Source: an uncultured Flavobacteriales bacterium (lineage in GTDB: Bacteria > Bacteroidota > Bacteroidia > Flavobacteriales > Crocinitomicaceae). From it: a stretch of 5,376 nucleotides of DNA. The notes under the pieces are model-generated. The model was not told the DNA's origin and did no database searches. It saw only the letters and a program-made list of their open reading frames with translations. Made by a program: the position numbers and the translations under genes. Position 1 is the first letter of the stretch, and each line of letters starts with the position of its first letter. This document shows, piece by piece, positions 1-5,376 of the stretch. The DNA is taken from NCBI GenBank assembly GCA_946479125.1, contig CAMLET010000255.1:1-5376 (forward strand), in the 5' to 3' direction.

Positions 1-608
1 CTTCAACATTAAAATACAATACACTTTATTATGTCACTTTTTTCAAGAATCAAGGAAATAATTCACCGCTGGCTACCAATAATTTAAGCTACGGCTTTTG
101 TCAAGACACCCTTGGTCAATTCGCACAGATTCTCGTTTCTCCAATGTATGTCTCTGCTAGTCCAGAATTAGTGAACGACACTATAAATTGGATCAAGGTT
201 GAGGGTTATTATTTGGCTGAGGGTATTGAAGATTATATCGTGATTGGTAATTTTCTAAATGATTTACAAACTGATACAATATCGACAGGGATGTCTCAAA
301 CAGATGTTTACTACTTAGTTGATAATATTTCAGTTGTCGAATTTCCTATTGGTGAAGAGAACGTTTTTACACCTAATAATGATGGGCTTAATGATGTAAT
401 ATTCAAAGATGAATTTCTTAAAGATTTTGACGTGGTGATTCAAAATCGCTGGGGAGAGGTAATGAATGAAGTAAACTATAGTTTTGGTTGGGATGGAAAA
501 TCAAAAAACGGAAACGATGCGCCAGAGGGTGTTTATTTTTTTTCCATACGTCCTTCAGATAATCGAGATCAAATATTAAAAACGGGCTTTATTCAATTGA
601 TGAGATAA
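1..608 (+). CDS. Secreted protein with type B T9SS sorting domain (gliding motility-associated C-terminal domain), 3' part only
   Basis: The frame is open from base 3, so the true start lies upstream; 201 residues are visible and the ATG at 144 is internal. The first ~115 residues look like a beta-sandwich module: the stretch with WIKVEGYYLAEG, then YIVIGNF, then YYLVDNISVVEF resembles the jelly-roll regions (W..v.G.y.A.G.E.YI.IGNF...YY.iDnisV) that precede sorting domains in many Bacteroidota secreted proteins. The last ~85 residues are a clear type B (CHU_C-like) T9SS domain: FTPNNDGLNDV, then a strand with QNRWGEV, then WDGKSKNG, then APEGVYFF, ending GFIQLMR. From family knowledge, such proteins cross the outer membrane by T9SS and are attached to the surface or released. 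No catalytic domain is visible in this part, so the function is unknown. The next gene starts 13 nt downstream, suggesting co-transcription. The sorting-domain call is firm; the jelly-roll call is moderate. Confidence 0.9.
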   Translation, partial: STLKYNTLYYVTFFKNQGNNSPLATNNLSYGFCQDTLGQFAQILVSPMYVSASPELVNDTINWIKVEGYYLAEGIEDYIVIGNFLNDLQTDTISTGMSQTDVYYLVDNISVVEFPIGEENVFTPNNDGLNDVIFKDEFLKDFDVVIQNRWGEVMNEVNYSFGWDGKSKNGNDAPEGVYFFSIRPSDNRDQILKTGFIQLMR

Positions 609-620
609 TCAATTGAATAA
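589..620 (+). promoter_or_regulatory. 12-bp perfect inverted repeat at the gene 1/gene 2 junction
   Basis: The arms are 589-600 (TTATTCAATTGA) and 609-620 (TCAATTGAATAA), exact reverse complements, with the 8-nt spacer TGAGATAA that carries the TAA stop of the upstream gene. The right arm ends one base before the preferred ATG (622) of the next gene. No T-run follows, so it is not a standard intrinsic terminator. As RNA it would form an A/U-rich hairpin directly against the start codon, which could tune initiation or couple it to termination of the upstream frame. As DNA it could be a palindromic protein site. The pairing is seen; the function is inferred. Confidence 0.55.
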
Positions 621-621
621 T

Positions 622-3600
622 ATGAAAAGAATACTTATTAGCTTTTTGGTATTAACATCAAGTATTTATTCGCTAGGTCAATCATCATTTGCGAATAATA
701 CATGGGTGGCTGCACCAGTTAGATATATCGGTTTTGACGCTTCGAGTGGAGCAAACCCCCTGCTATTCAAGACCAACGCAGTTACACGGATGTCCCTAAC
801 AGGAACCAATCCAACAGGTAGTGTTACAGGAGCCATAGGCCTTGGATTCAATTTAACGAGTCCTTTGTCAAAGCTTCACGTTCAGGATTTTGGAACAAAT
901 CCACTATTTGATGCAACAGGAAAAATGTTCCGTACTGATGGTCTTTTATCAAGTGAAAATCAATGGTCAATCTGGACAGGAACTGCTGCTGCAAGTGCCT
1001 TGGAACGTTTCAGAATAAGTACTTATGCGAGTTCAGATAATGCCTACCTAGGAACTGTTCAAAATGGACTGCTTAACTTCCGAACAACGGATATTAATCG
1101 TTCTCGTCTGAATGGAAACCAGAACCAAACAATCAGCGTCTATGCAAATAACAACGTGAATGGTTATTTTGGTCTAGGTACGTTTATTGTACCTGCAACT
1201 TCACAAAGTTTCTGGAATGCTAACTCACCGTTTTCTCAATTACATCTTGTAGGAAGAGATGGTACTTTCATTCAAGTAGGTGGCTATAGACCATGGATGC
1301 GTACAGGAACAACCTTGACAGATAACAATGATATGAGTTATATCGGACTTCGTCAAGTTGGAACGGATAATGATGTTACTGAAACGACAATTACATGGGC
1401 TGATAACTGGGGACCACCTGTTGGAAACCCTAGTAATCTAGGTCCTGATGATTTAGCCTTTAGATTTACGGCAGAAGGCACCCCAGGGAACGCTAATAAT
1501 AATCTTATTTTAAGTGATTTAAATGATCCGTATGATTTAGACGGATTACACATCGGAAGATTCTCTTCTACTGGTCTAATTGGGTTTGGGAATACATTCG
1601 GTGTTAATCCTACAGGAACCCCCGTTAATTTGTACAACAGAGCGCAATCCTTGTTGCACTTAAGCTACCAATACAGACCTGCTAATGATATGGAACCTTA
1701 TGGGTTTATGCAAATTACTTACCGCAGACCTTCAACTTCTTCTATTGACTCGATTGGTCAAGGTGAACAGGTTACGGATGGTTTAAGATTCGGGATTGAT
1801 AATCAAATTTTTGGGTCAAGTGGAAAAAGACACTTGAATGGTTACCTGCGTTGGCAGGAGGCTTCAAGTTTCGTGATTCAAACAGAGGATAATAATGTCC
1901 CAAACATTGAATCCAACGAACGTATGCGTATTACTTCACTTGGAGCAATTCAAAGAAATTACACTAGTGCACAATATTTTGGATTAAGTGATAGTAGTAA
2001 TGTAACCCGAGTTGGCATTAGTCATTCTGGGCGTTTTGCGCTTACAAGACCTAAAAGTTTGTTACATATTGGTTACGATTATGGAAACACCATTTCTACA
2101 TTTCAAGGTTACCGAAAATGGATGGATTTAGGTGTGATGACAAGCAACGCTGCAGATCATGTGTGGCTAGGTTTAAAGACTAGAGATTCAATAACCTCAA
2201 CGGTAACTCAGAACTACGATAAGTTAGATGCGGTTTTATCATGGGGAACAGATAGAAATGTACTTTCTCCAACTCAAGTAGACAAAATGCGATTTATTTT
2301 TACAGGTCACATTTTAGATGCTAATCCTGAAGGTTCTCCAGGAACTTCTTATCAAGGTTTAGAAATGATGAGAATGTATCCAGCGACTGTTTACAAACAC
2401 CCTGTATACGATTCACTTGGCGTTGCTCTCACAGACAGTATAGAAGCTTATGGTAGAGTGGGTATTGGTGATTTCACATACTATGGTGTAAATGAAGAAC
2501 CAACTCATAAGTTAGATGTGATTGGTAACGGTCGTTTCAGATATTTACCTGATTCTCTTTACATGGCTGATTCACTTGTTTCTAAATATGTAATGGTTGA
2601 TTCTGCTGGTGTACTACGCTGGGGAGGCGCTCCTTTTGGTGTGCCATGTGTTGATACACTTGGTAGTGATTTCACTTCAGACCGCCATGTGGAACTCAAC
2701 GGTTACAATTTCTATTTCCAAGGTGATAGCCTTCCAGCACCAAATAACAATGTTGGCTTTGGTTGGGATTGTGGTACTCCACTAAAAGCAAAAGTTGATG
2801 TTTATCAGAACGGTCCCGATGGAATCGCTGGTAGTTTTCTCGTCGATGCTGGAACCACCTCATATCCTTTTGGAAGGACTGGGGTAAGTTCAATAGTATT
2901 TGGAGGTCCGACAAACTTAAGTATGGGTGTTGAAGGTCAAGCAATCACATCAGGTTCAGACATCAATATCGGTGTTTACGGTCGTGCAGGTGGTGGAACA
3001 CTAGATTACAGTATATATGGAAACGCTGGTGGTACTCCTGATTATGCAGGTTACTTCAATGGTGATGTACAGGCAGGTGGAACATTTATCAGTTCAGATA
3101 GTATTTTGAAAAATGATATTCAACCGATTCGTAACGGTTTGGACATTGTTAACCAATTGAGACCAAAAACATATTTCATGGACACTGAGGGTTACAGCCA
3201 ATTCAACTTCAGTGACCAATTGCAATATGGATTCCTTGCACAAGAGGTTCAAGCAATTCTTCCATCGGCAGTTAAACATTCAGTACAACCAGGTGGAACG
3301 GATGAAAACGGTAATATCGTTTACAATCCAACTGAATTCCTGGCACTGAATTACAATGCACTTATTCCAATCAATACTCAAGCTATTATTGAGTTAGACC
3401 AGAAGATTGAAAAAGCAACGCTTTCCGACGAGTCAATCAAAACGAACGTTCAAGACTTGAATGGTTCACTTGATAAAGTATTGGAAATGCGTGGTGTTTC
3501 TTATGATTGGAATCACGATGTACATCCAGAATTGGATTTGGATAGTGTAAACCACGTTGGTTTCATTGCTCAAGAAATTCAACAAATCGATTCTCGTTTG

Positions 3601-4170
3601 ACATACCTTGCTGATGACAATCTTCTACATGTAGAATACGACAAAGTTGTTCCAGTTTTAGCGGAAGCAATTCAAGAATTGAATGAAGAAGTTGAAAGCA
3701 GAGATTCAGTTATTGACGCTCAACAAAACACAATTGATACTCAACAGGGAACAATTGAAGATTTGAATGCACGTCTTACACAACTTGAAAATTGTCTTTC
3801 TGGAATCTTACCTTACCTGTGTCAATTAAGTCAAAGTGCTATTCAGGCAAATACGCCAGATGCACAGGAAGCAGTTCGCAAGAATCTGAATGTTACCTTA
3901 AGTAGCAGAAGTACAATTGTACTAGATCAAAACGTTCCGAACCCGTTTGCAGAACAAACAGTGATTAATTTCTCTATTCCTGCAACGGTTGTTAAGGCAC
4001 AAATTCATTTCTATGATGGTAACGGAAAATTGATTCAGTCAGTTGACGTTAACGATCGTGGATTAGGAAGTCTTACCGTATTCGGTTCAGATTTGAGCAC
4101 AGGTGTTTATACATACACACTAGTTGCTGACGGACAAATCGTAGCAACTAAAAAAATGATGAAACAATAA
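622..4170 (+). CDS. T9SS type A-secreted tail-fibre-like protein with tandem peptidase S74 (intramolecular chaperone) domains
   Basis: Predicted 1182-residue surface or secreted fibre. I chose ATG 622 over the in-frame TTG at 613 because it places the signal peptide at the N-terminus (MKRILISFLVLTSSIYSLG, likely cut near residue 19). Residues ~70-730 carry six degenerate modules of the form G-x-G...P..xLHV, with LHV-like cores beginning near residues 83, 205, 343, 479, 629 and 724; these resemble the GIGT..P...LhV units of Bacteroidota tail-fibre-like proteins. Residues ~782-823 form a Gly/Tyr-rich neck (GVYGRAGGG, AGYFNGDV). Two S74-type domains follow: S825-D...K830 with GFLAQEVQ at 870-877, and S935-D...K940 with GFIAQEIQ at 980-987. 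A coiled coil spans ~1014-1058. A type A T9SS domain runs from L1101 (LDQNVPNPF) through LSTGVYTYTL to KKMMKQ. S74 domains in phage tailspikes drive trimer folding and then self-cleave before the Ser. A trimeric fibre is inferred; the binding target is unknown. Confidence 0.9.
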   Translation: MKRILISFLVLTSSIYSLGQSSFANNTWVAAPVRYIGFDASSGANPLLFKTNAVTRMSLTGTNPTGSVTGAIGLGFNLTSPLSKLHVQDFGTNPLFDATGKMFRTDGLLSSENQWSIWTGTAAASALERFRISTYASSDNAYLGTVQNGLLNFRTTDINRSRLNGNQNQTISVYANNNVNGYFGLGTFIVPATSQSFWNANSPFSQLHLVGRDGTFIQVGGYRPWMRTGTTLTDNNDMSYIGLRQVGTDNDVTETTITWADNWGPPVGNPSNLGPDDLAFRFTAEGTPGNANNNLILSDLNDPYDLDGLHIGRFSSTGLIGFGNTFGVNPTGTPVNLYNRAQSLLHLSYQYRPANDMEPYGFMQITYRRPSTSSIDSIGQGEQVTDGLRFGIDNQIFGSSGKRHLNGYLRWQEASSFVIQTEDNNVPNIESNERMRITSLGAIQRNYTSAQYFGLSDSSNVTRVGISHSGRFALTRPKSLLHIGYDYGNTISTFQGYRKWMDLGVMTSNAADHVWLGLKTRDSITSTVTQNYDKLDAVLSWGTDRNVLSPTQVDKMRFIFTGHILDANPEGSPGTSYQGLEMMRMYPATVYKHPVYDSLGVALTDSIEAYGRVGIGDFTYYGVNEEPTHKLDVIGNGRFRYLPDSLYMADSLVSKYVMVDSAGVLRWGGAPFGVPCVDTLGSDFTSDRHVELNGYNFYFQGDSLPAPNNNVGFGWDCGTPLKAKVDVYQNGPDGIAGSFLVDAGTTSYPFGRTGVSSIVFGGPTNLSMGVEGQAITSGSDINIGVYGRAGGGTLDYSIYGNAGGTPDYAGYFNGDVQAGGTFISSDSILKNDIQPIRNGLDIVNQLRPKTYFMDTEGYSQFNFSDQLQYGFLAQEVQAILPSAVKHSVQPGGTDENGNIVYNPTEFLALNYNALIPINTQAIIELDQKIEKATLSDESIKTNVQDLNGSLDKVLEMRGVSYDWNHDVHPELDLDSVNHVGFIAQEIQQIDSRLTYLADDNLLHVEYDKVVPVLAEAIQELNEEVESRDSVIDAQQNTIDTQQGTIEDLNARLTQLENCLSGILPYLCQLSQSAIQANTPDAQEAVRKNLNVTLSSRSTIVLDQNVPNPFAEQTVINFSIPATVVKAQIHFYDGNGKLIQSVDVNDRGLGSLTVFGSDLSTGVYTYTLVADGQIVATKKMMKQ
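838..2820 (+). repeat. Six degenerate 'GxG...P...LHV' protein modules inside the fibre gene
   Basis: The encoded motif recurs as SKLHV (codons from 868), SQLHL (1234), SLLHL (1648), SLLHI (2056), HKLDV (2506) and AKVDV (2788). It is usually preceded by a G-[LIF]-G strand such as GLGF, GFGN, GIGD or GFGW. After the second and fourth copies a longer match is visible: GYRPWM...GLR against GYRKWM...GLK. The copies are diverged at DNA level, so this is an old protein-level repeat rather than a recent expansion. Such units are commonly beta-rich shaft or neck elements; that structural reading is inferred. Confidence 0.6.
3094..3696 (+). repeat. Tandem pair of S74-type chaperone domains inside the fibre gene
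   Basis: Copy 1 starts at S825 (codon 3094) and copy 2 at S935 (codon 3424). Each has Ser-Asp, a Lys exactly five residues after the Ser (K830, K940), and a GF[LI]AQE[VI]Q block exactly 45 residues after the Ser (G870, G980). Each then has a conserved Tyr in L-N-Y (Y911) or V-E-Y (Y1006), followed by a helix. Copy 2 is about 15 residues shorter between AQE and this Tyr. DNA identity is low, so the duplication is old. From S74 family knowledge the Ser and Lys are the self-cleavage residues; activity here is not shown. Confidence 0.75.
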
Positions 4171-4194
4171 TTAAACCCATTGGTGGGAGCGGAA

Positions 4195-4231
4195 GACACG
4201 ACATTAAGGTATAAAATCTTGGTGTCGTGTC
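4195..4231 (+). promoter_or_regulatory. Strong hairpin between the fibre gene and the Skp-like gene
   Basis: The arms GACACGACA (4195-4203) and TGTCGTGTC (4223-4231) are perfect reverse complements. The stem continues inward with two T-G wobbles and AAG/CTT (4206-4208 with 4218-4220), then a further wobble and T-A pair, giving about 16 pairs around a 5-nt loop. No T-run follows on either strand, so it does not fit a canonical intrinsic terminator. It lies 25-61 nt after the fibre stop and 36 nt before the preferred start of the next gene. It could be a processing or stabilising structure that sets different expression of the two genes, or a Bacteroidota terminator without a U-tract. Confidence 0.55.
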
Positions 4232-4266
4232 AACCTCTATCGATGGAACATAAAAAACAGAAAGCC

Positions 4267-4785
4267 ATGAAACAACTTTTAATACTTCTTACATTCCTTA
4301 TCAGCAGTCAATTTTTAGCAACTGCCTATGCTCAATCAAAAACAGCTCATGTTGATACAAAATTGTTGATGGACACTTTACCATCTCGAAGAAAAGCAAT
4401 TGTAGAAATACAAGAAGTTACTAAGCGAAGTGAAACTGAACTTATTGATTTAGATAAACAATTGCAAAAAGTCTATACTGATTATATGGCAGTTAAACCA
4501 AATCAATCAGAACAGTTGAATCAATACGAAGAAAGTAGATTACAAAAACTGCAACAAGACCTTCAAAAACGTGAACAAGAATTAACTTCCTTGATTCAGA
4601 ATATGACAGCTTCAATGAATGATAAAACTCTTAAAATTGTTCAACAAGCTGTTAAAAACGTGGCTCAAAAGAAAGGTTTTCAGTATGTATTAGAAGAAGC
4701 GACAACAATATATGCCGGTGGAACAAGTATTACTAACGACGTAATAATCGAGTTAATGCGCCTTGACGCACTTGCAACGAACTAA
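4267..4785 (+). CDS. OmpH/Skp-family periplasmic chaperone
   Basis: Predicted 172-residue exported protein. The preferred start is ATG 4267, which gives a compact signal peptide ending ATAYA-Q near residue 22, after an A-rich leader. An in-frame ATG at 4243 would add eight residues (MEHKKQKA) and is the alternative; the TTG at 4180 lies before the intergenic hairpin and is unlikely. The mature part begins with the typical OmpH strand (TAHVDTKLLMDTLP, ~26-39). A long charged, Gln-rich helical hairpin follows (~42-130), then the returning helix and strand (VAQKKGFQYVLEE, ~132-144) and the closing segment with TSITNDVIIELMRL (~153-166). Length and order match Skp/OmpH, which forms a trimeric clamp that holds unfolded outer-membrane proteins in the periplasm. 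Bacteroidota often carry several paralogues, so I give no symbol. It follows the fibre gene by 96 nt, so co-expression and a role in fibre or envelope biogenesis are plausible but inferred. Confidence 0.88.
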   Translation: MKQLLILLTFLISSQFLATAYAQSKTAHVDTKLLMDTLPSRRKAIVEIQEVTKRSETELIDLDKQLQKVYTDYMAVKPNQSEQLNQYEESRLQKLQQDLQKREQELTSLIQNMTASMNDKTLKIVQQAVKNVAQKKGFQYVLEEATTIYAGGTSITNDVIIELMRLDALATN

Positions 4786-4814
4786 AACGTATAAACAGCT
4801 AAATCATCATTCTT

Positions 4815-4982
4815 ATGATACAAGATCAGGAACGTTTAATTATTATGGCTGAGCTAATTGCTCGCGATCTAAAGATTCACAAACACTTACACTTTCTTAA
4901 AAAGAGCGGATTACATACATCTGCTTTCAATAGTTTTCAAAAAACAATGATAACAGCGCCAATGGACATTTGGGAGAATTAA
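4815..4982 (+). CDS. Possible small hypothetical protein, 55 residues
   Basis: An ATG 29 nt after the Skp-like stop opens a 55-codon frame ending in TAA. The leader is A/T-rich without a Shine-Dalgarno sequence, as is usual here. The translation looks protein-like: an acidic, hydrophobic helix (QERLIIMAELIARDLK, ~5-20), then a His/Lys-rich stretch (IHKHLHFLKKSGLH, 21-34), then a short polar tail ending DIWEN. There is no signal peptide, membrane segment or Cys motif, and I do not recognise a family. An internal ATG at 4845 (Met11) could also be the start. Support is position, orientation and composition only; it could be a chance frame in an intergenic region. Confidence 0.45.
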   Translation: MIQDQERLIIMAELIARDLKIHKHLHFLKKSGLHTSAFNSFQKTMITAPMDIWEN

Positions 4983-5028
4983 ATAATCTTTAATGAAACG
5001 AAATTTAGTCCAAGTGGGACCACGGAAT

Positions 5029-5065
5029 AAAGCTAGAGTATTGGCGAAAGTCGAGCTCTAGCTTT
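5029..5065 (+). terminator. Hairpin terminator between convergent genes, probably bidirectional
   Basis: The arms AAAGCTAGAG (5029-5038) and CTCTAGCTTT (5056-5065) are perfect 10-bp reverse complements. On the plus strand the stem runs into a T-rich tract (TTTTCTTTATTT), as an intrinsic terminator should. On the minus strand the stem also ends in CTTTATT, and it begins only 3 nt after the ctaA stop, so it can end both transcripts. The 17-nt loop can fold further: GGC and GTC (5043-5045 with 5050-5052) close a GAAA (GNRA-type) tetraloop. Confidence 0.8.
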
Positions 5066-5068
5066 TCT

Positions 5069-5376
5069 TTATTTCAATAAACTGCTAGTGCGCTTACCAT
5101 CAACGCGGTAAAGGCGTAAAAACAGTAAGGTTAATATTCCGAAAAGAACTGCTGCGAAGAACAAATGACTGATTTGAACTAAGCCTGGCATATCTGCATA
5201 AGCCAATAAAACTCCACCAATTAGTTCTAAGGCCAAACAAATTACCGCCCAGTAAATCGCCTTAATTTTTTCTGTTTTGTGATTGAAGTATCCAAGGAGT
5301 AAAATCAAAACCAAAACAAGCCACGAGAATGAGCGGTGAATAAAGAATGACCATCCAAAGTTTTCTGACCAGCTAT
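5069..5376 (-). CDS. ctaA: Heme A synthase (CtaA/COX15 family), C-terminal part only
   Basis: The frame is open to the window edge, so the start lies beyond base 5376; the TTG at 5314 is internal. The 101 visible residues show three membrane helices and a short basic tail ending TSSLLK. The first helix begins with FFIHRSFSW, whose HR pair matches the first histidine of the second half of CtaA/COX15. The second is the AIYWAVICLALELIGGVLL segment, and the loop after it reads AYADMPGLVQ. The third begins QISHLFFAAVLFG, whose His (codon 5165-5167) matches the last conserved heme-ligand position. From family knowledge this inner-membrane enzyme converts heme O to heme A for aa3-type cytochrome oxidase. 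The stop is 3 nt from the shared terminator, and the gene converges on the secretion-related genes with no functional link visible. COX15/CtaA is the best fit from motifs; only the second-half histidines can be checked here. Confidence 0.85.
   Translation of the reverse strand, partial: SWSENFGWSFFIHRSFSWLVLVLILLLGYFNHKTEKIKAIYWAVICLALELIGGVLLAYADMPGLVQISHLFFAAVLFGILTLLFLRLYRVDGKRTSSLLK

Noticed and set aside
613..621. TTG start three codons before ATG 622 for the fibre gene
   Set aside because: It lies inside the right arm of the inverted repeat and adds only three polar residues before an otherwise ideal signal peptide that begins at the ATG.
1353..1637. Open frame of 94 codons on the minus strand within the fibre gene
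   Set aside because: It is fully antisense to a well-supported coding region, has no recognisable motif, and its Pro/Leu-rich composition is as expected from the reverse of the host frame.
2597..2944. Overlapping short open frames on both strands (2597-2785 plus, 2696-2944 minus)
   Set aside because: They are shadows of the continuous fibre frame, which carries clear domain motifs here; neither has a credible start context or family resemblance.
3094..3279. Minus-strand open frame opposite the first S74 domain
   Set aside because: It is antisense to a conserved domain whose reading frame is certain, with no independent support.
622..4170. Prophage remnant, suggested by the tail-fibre-like S74 domains
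   Set aside because: No phage structural, integrase or lysis genes are adjacent. The protein has a signal peptide and a T9SS sorting domain, so it is a cellular secreted protein, though the S74 module may have a phage ancestry.
4176..4187. Small inverted repeat CCCA...TGGG just after the fibre stop
   Set aside because: A stem of only four pairs is too short to distinguish from chance.
4210..4222. Possible Bacteroidota -7 promoter box (TATAAAATCTTGG) before the Skp-like gene
   Set aside because: It only partly matches TAnnTTTG, has no convincing -33 TTG partner at the right distance, and is explained by the hairpin loop and arm.
4180..4266. N-terminal extension of the Skp-like gene from TTG 4180
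   Set aside because: It would translate through the strong hairpin and bury the signal peptide behind about 29 residues. ATG 4267 (or 4243) fits an exported Skp much better.
5014..5023. GTGG-GA-CCAC palindrome before the terminator
   Set aside because: A two-base loop is too tight for an RNA hairpin, and a 4-bp arm is not significant as a DNA site.

Overview
The window looks like a chromosomal segment of a Bacteroidota bacterium, most likely a flavobacterium-type organism; a Crocinitomicaceae/Fluviicola-like host is my guess from protein style, not a demonstrated assignment. The evidence is two adjacent proteins with the two classes of type IX secretion system (T9SS) C-terminal sorting domain, AT-rich DNA, A-rich rather than Shine-Dalgarno-like leaders before the start codons, and an OmpH/Skp protein of the Bacteroidota type.

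Layout: (1) 1-608, plus strand, is the 3' end of a large secreted protein ending in a type B (gliding-motility-associated, CHU_C-like) sorting domain. (2) 622-4170, plus strand, is a complete 1182-residue protein that resembles a tail fibre. It has a signal peptide, six degenerate 'GxG...P..xLHV' modules, a glycine-rich neck, two tandem peptidase-S74-type intramolecular chaperone domains, a coiled coil and a type A T9SS sorting domain. (3) 4267-4785, plus strand, is an exported OmpH/Skp-family periplasmic chaperone. (4) 4815-4982, plus strand, is a possible 55-residue small protein. (5) 5029-5065 is a hairpin terminator between convergent genes. (6) 5069-5376, minus strand, is the 3' end of a heme A synthase (CtaA/COX15) gene that runs off the window.

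Genes 1 to 4 are co-directional with short gaps (13, 96 and 29 nt to the preferred starts) and may be one transcription unit. Two strong inverted repeats sit at the gene junctions: 589-620, around the stop of gene 1 and just before the start of gene 2, and 4195-4231, between genes 2 and 3. Neither is followed by a T-run.

Working model (inference): gene 2 makes a trimeric, self-chaperoning surface fibre exported by T9SS, and the adjacent Skp-like protein may hold it or other envelope proteins in the periplasm. The most notable point is the tandem S74 pair. Both copies keep the Ser-Asp...Lys motif with the same spacing, and both lie upstream of the T9SS sorting signal, so self-cleavage would separate the passenger from its own export tag. 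The CtaA gene is unrelated and belongs to cytochrome oxidase heme biogenesis.
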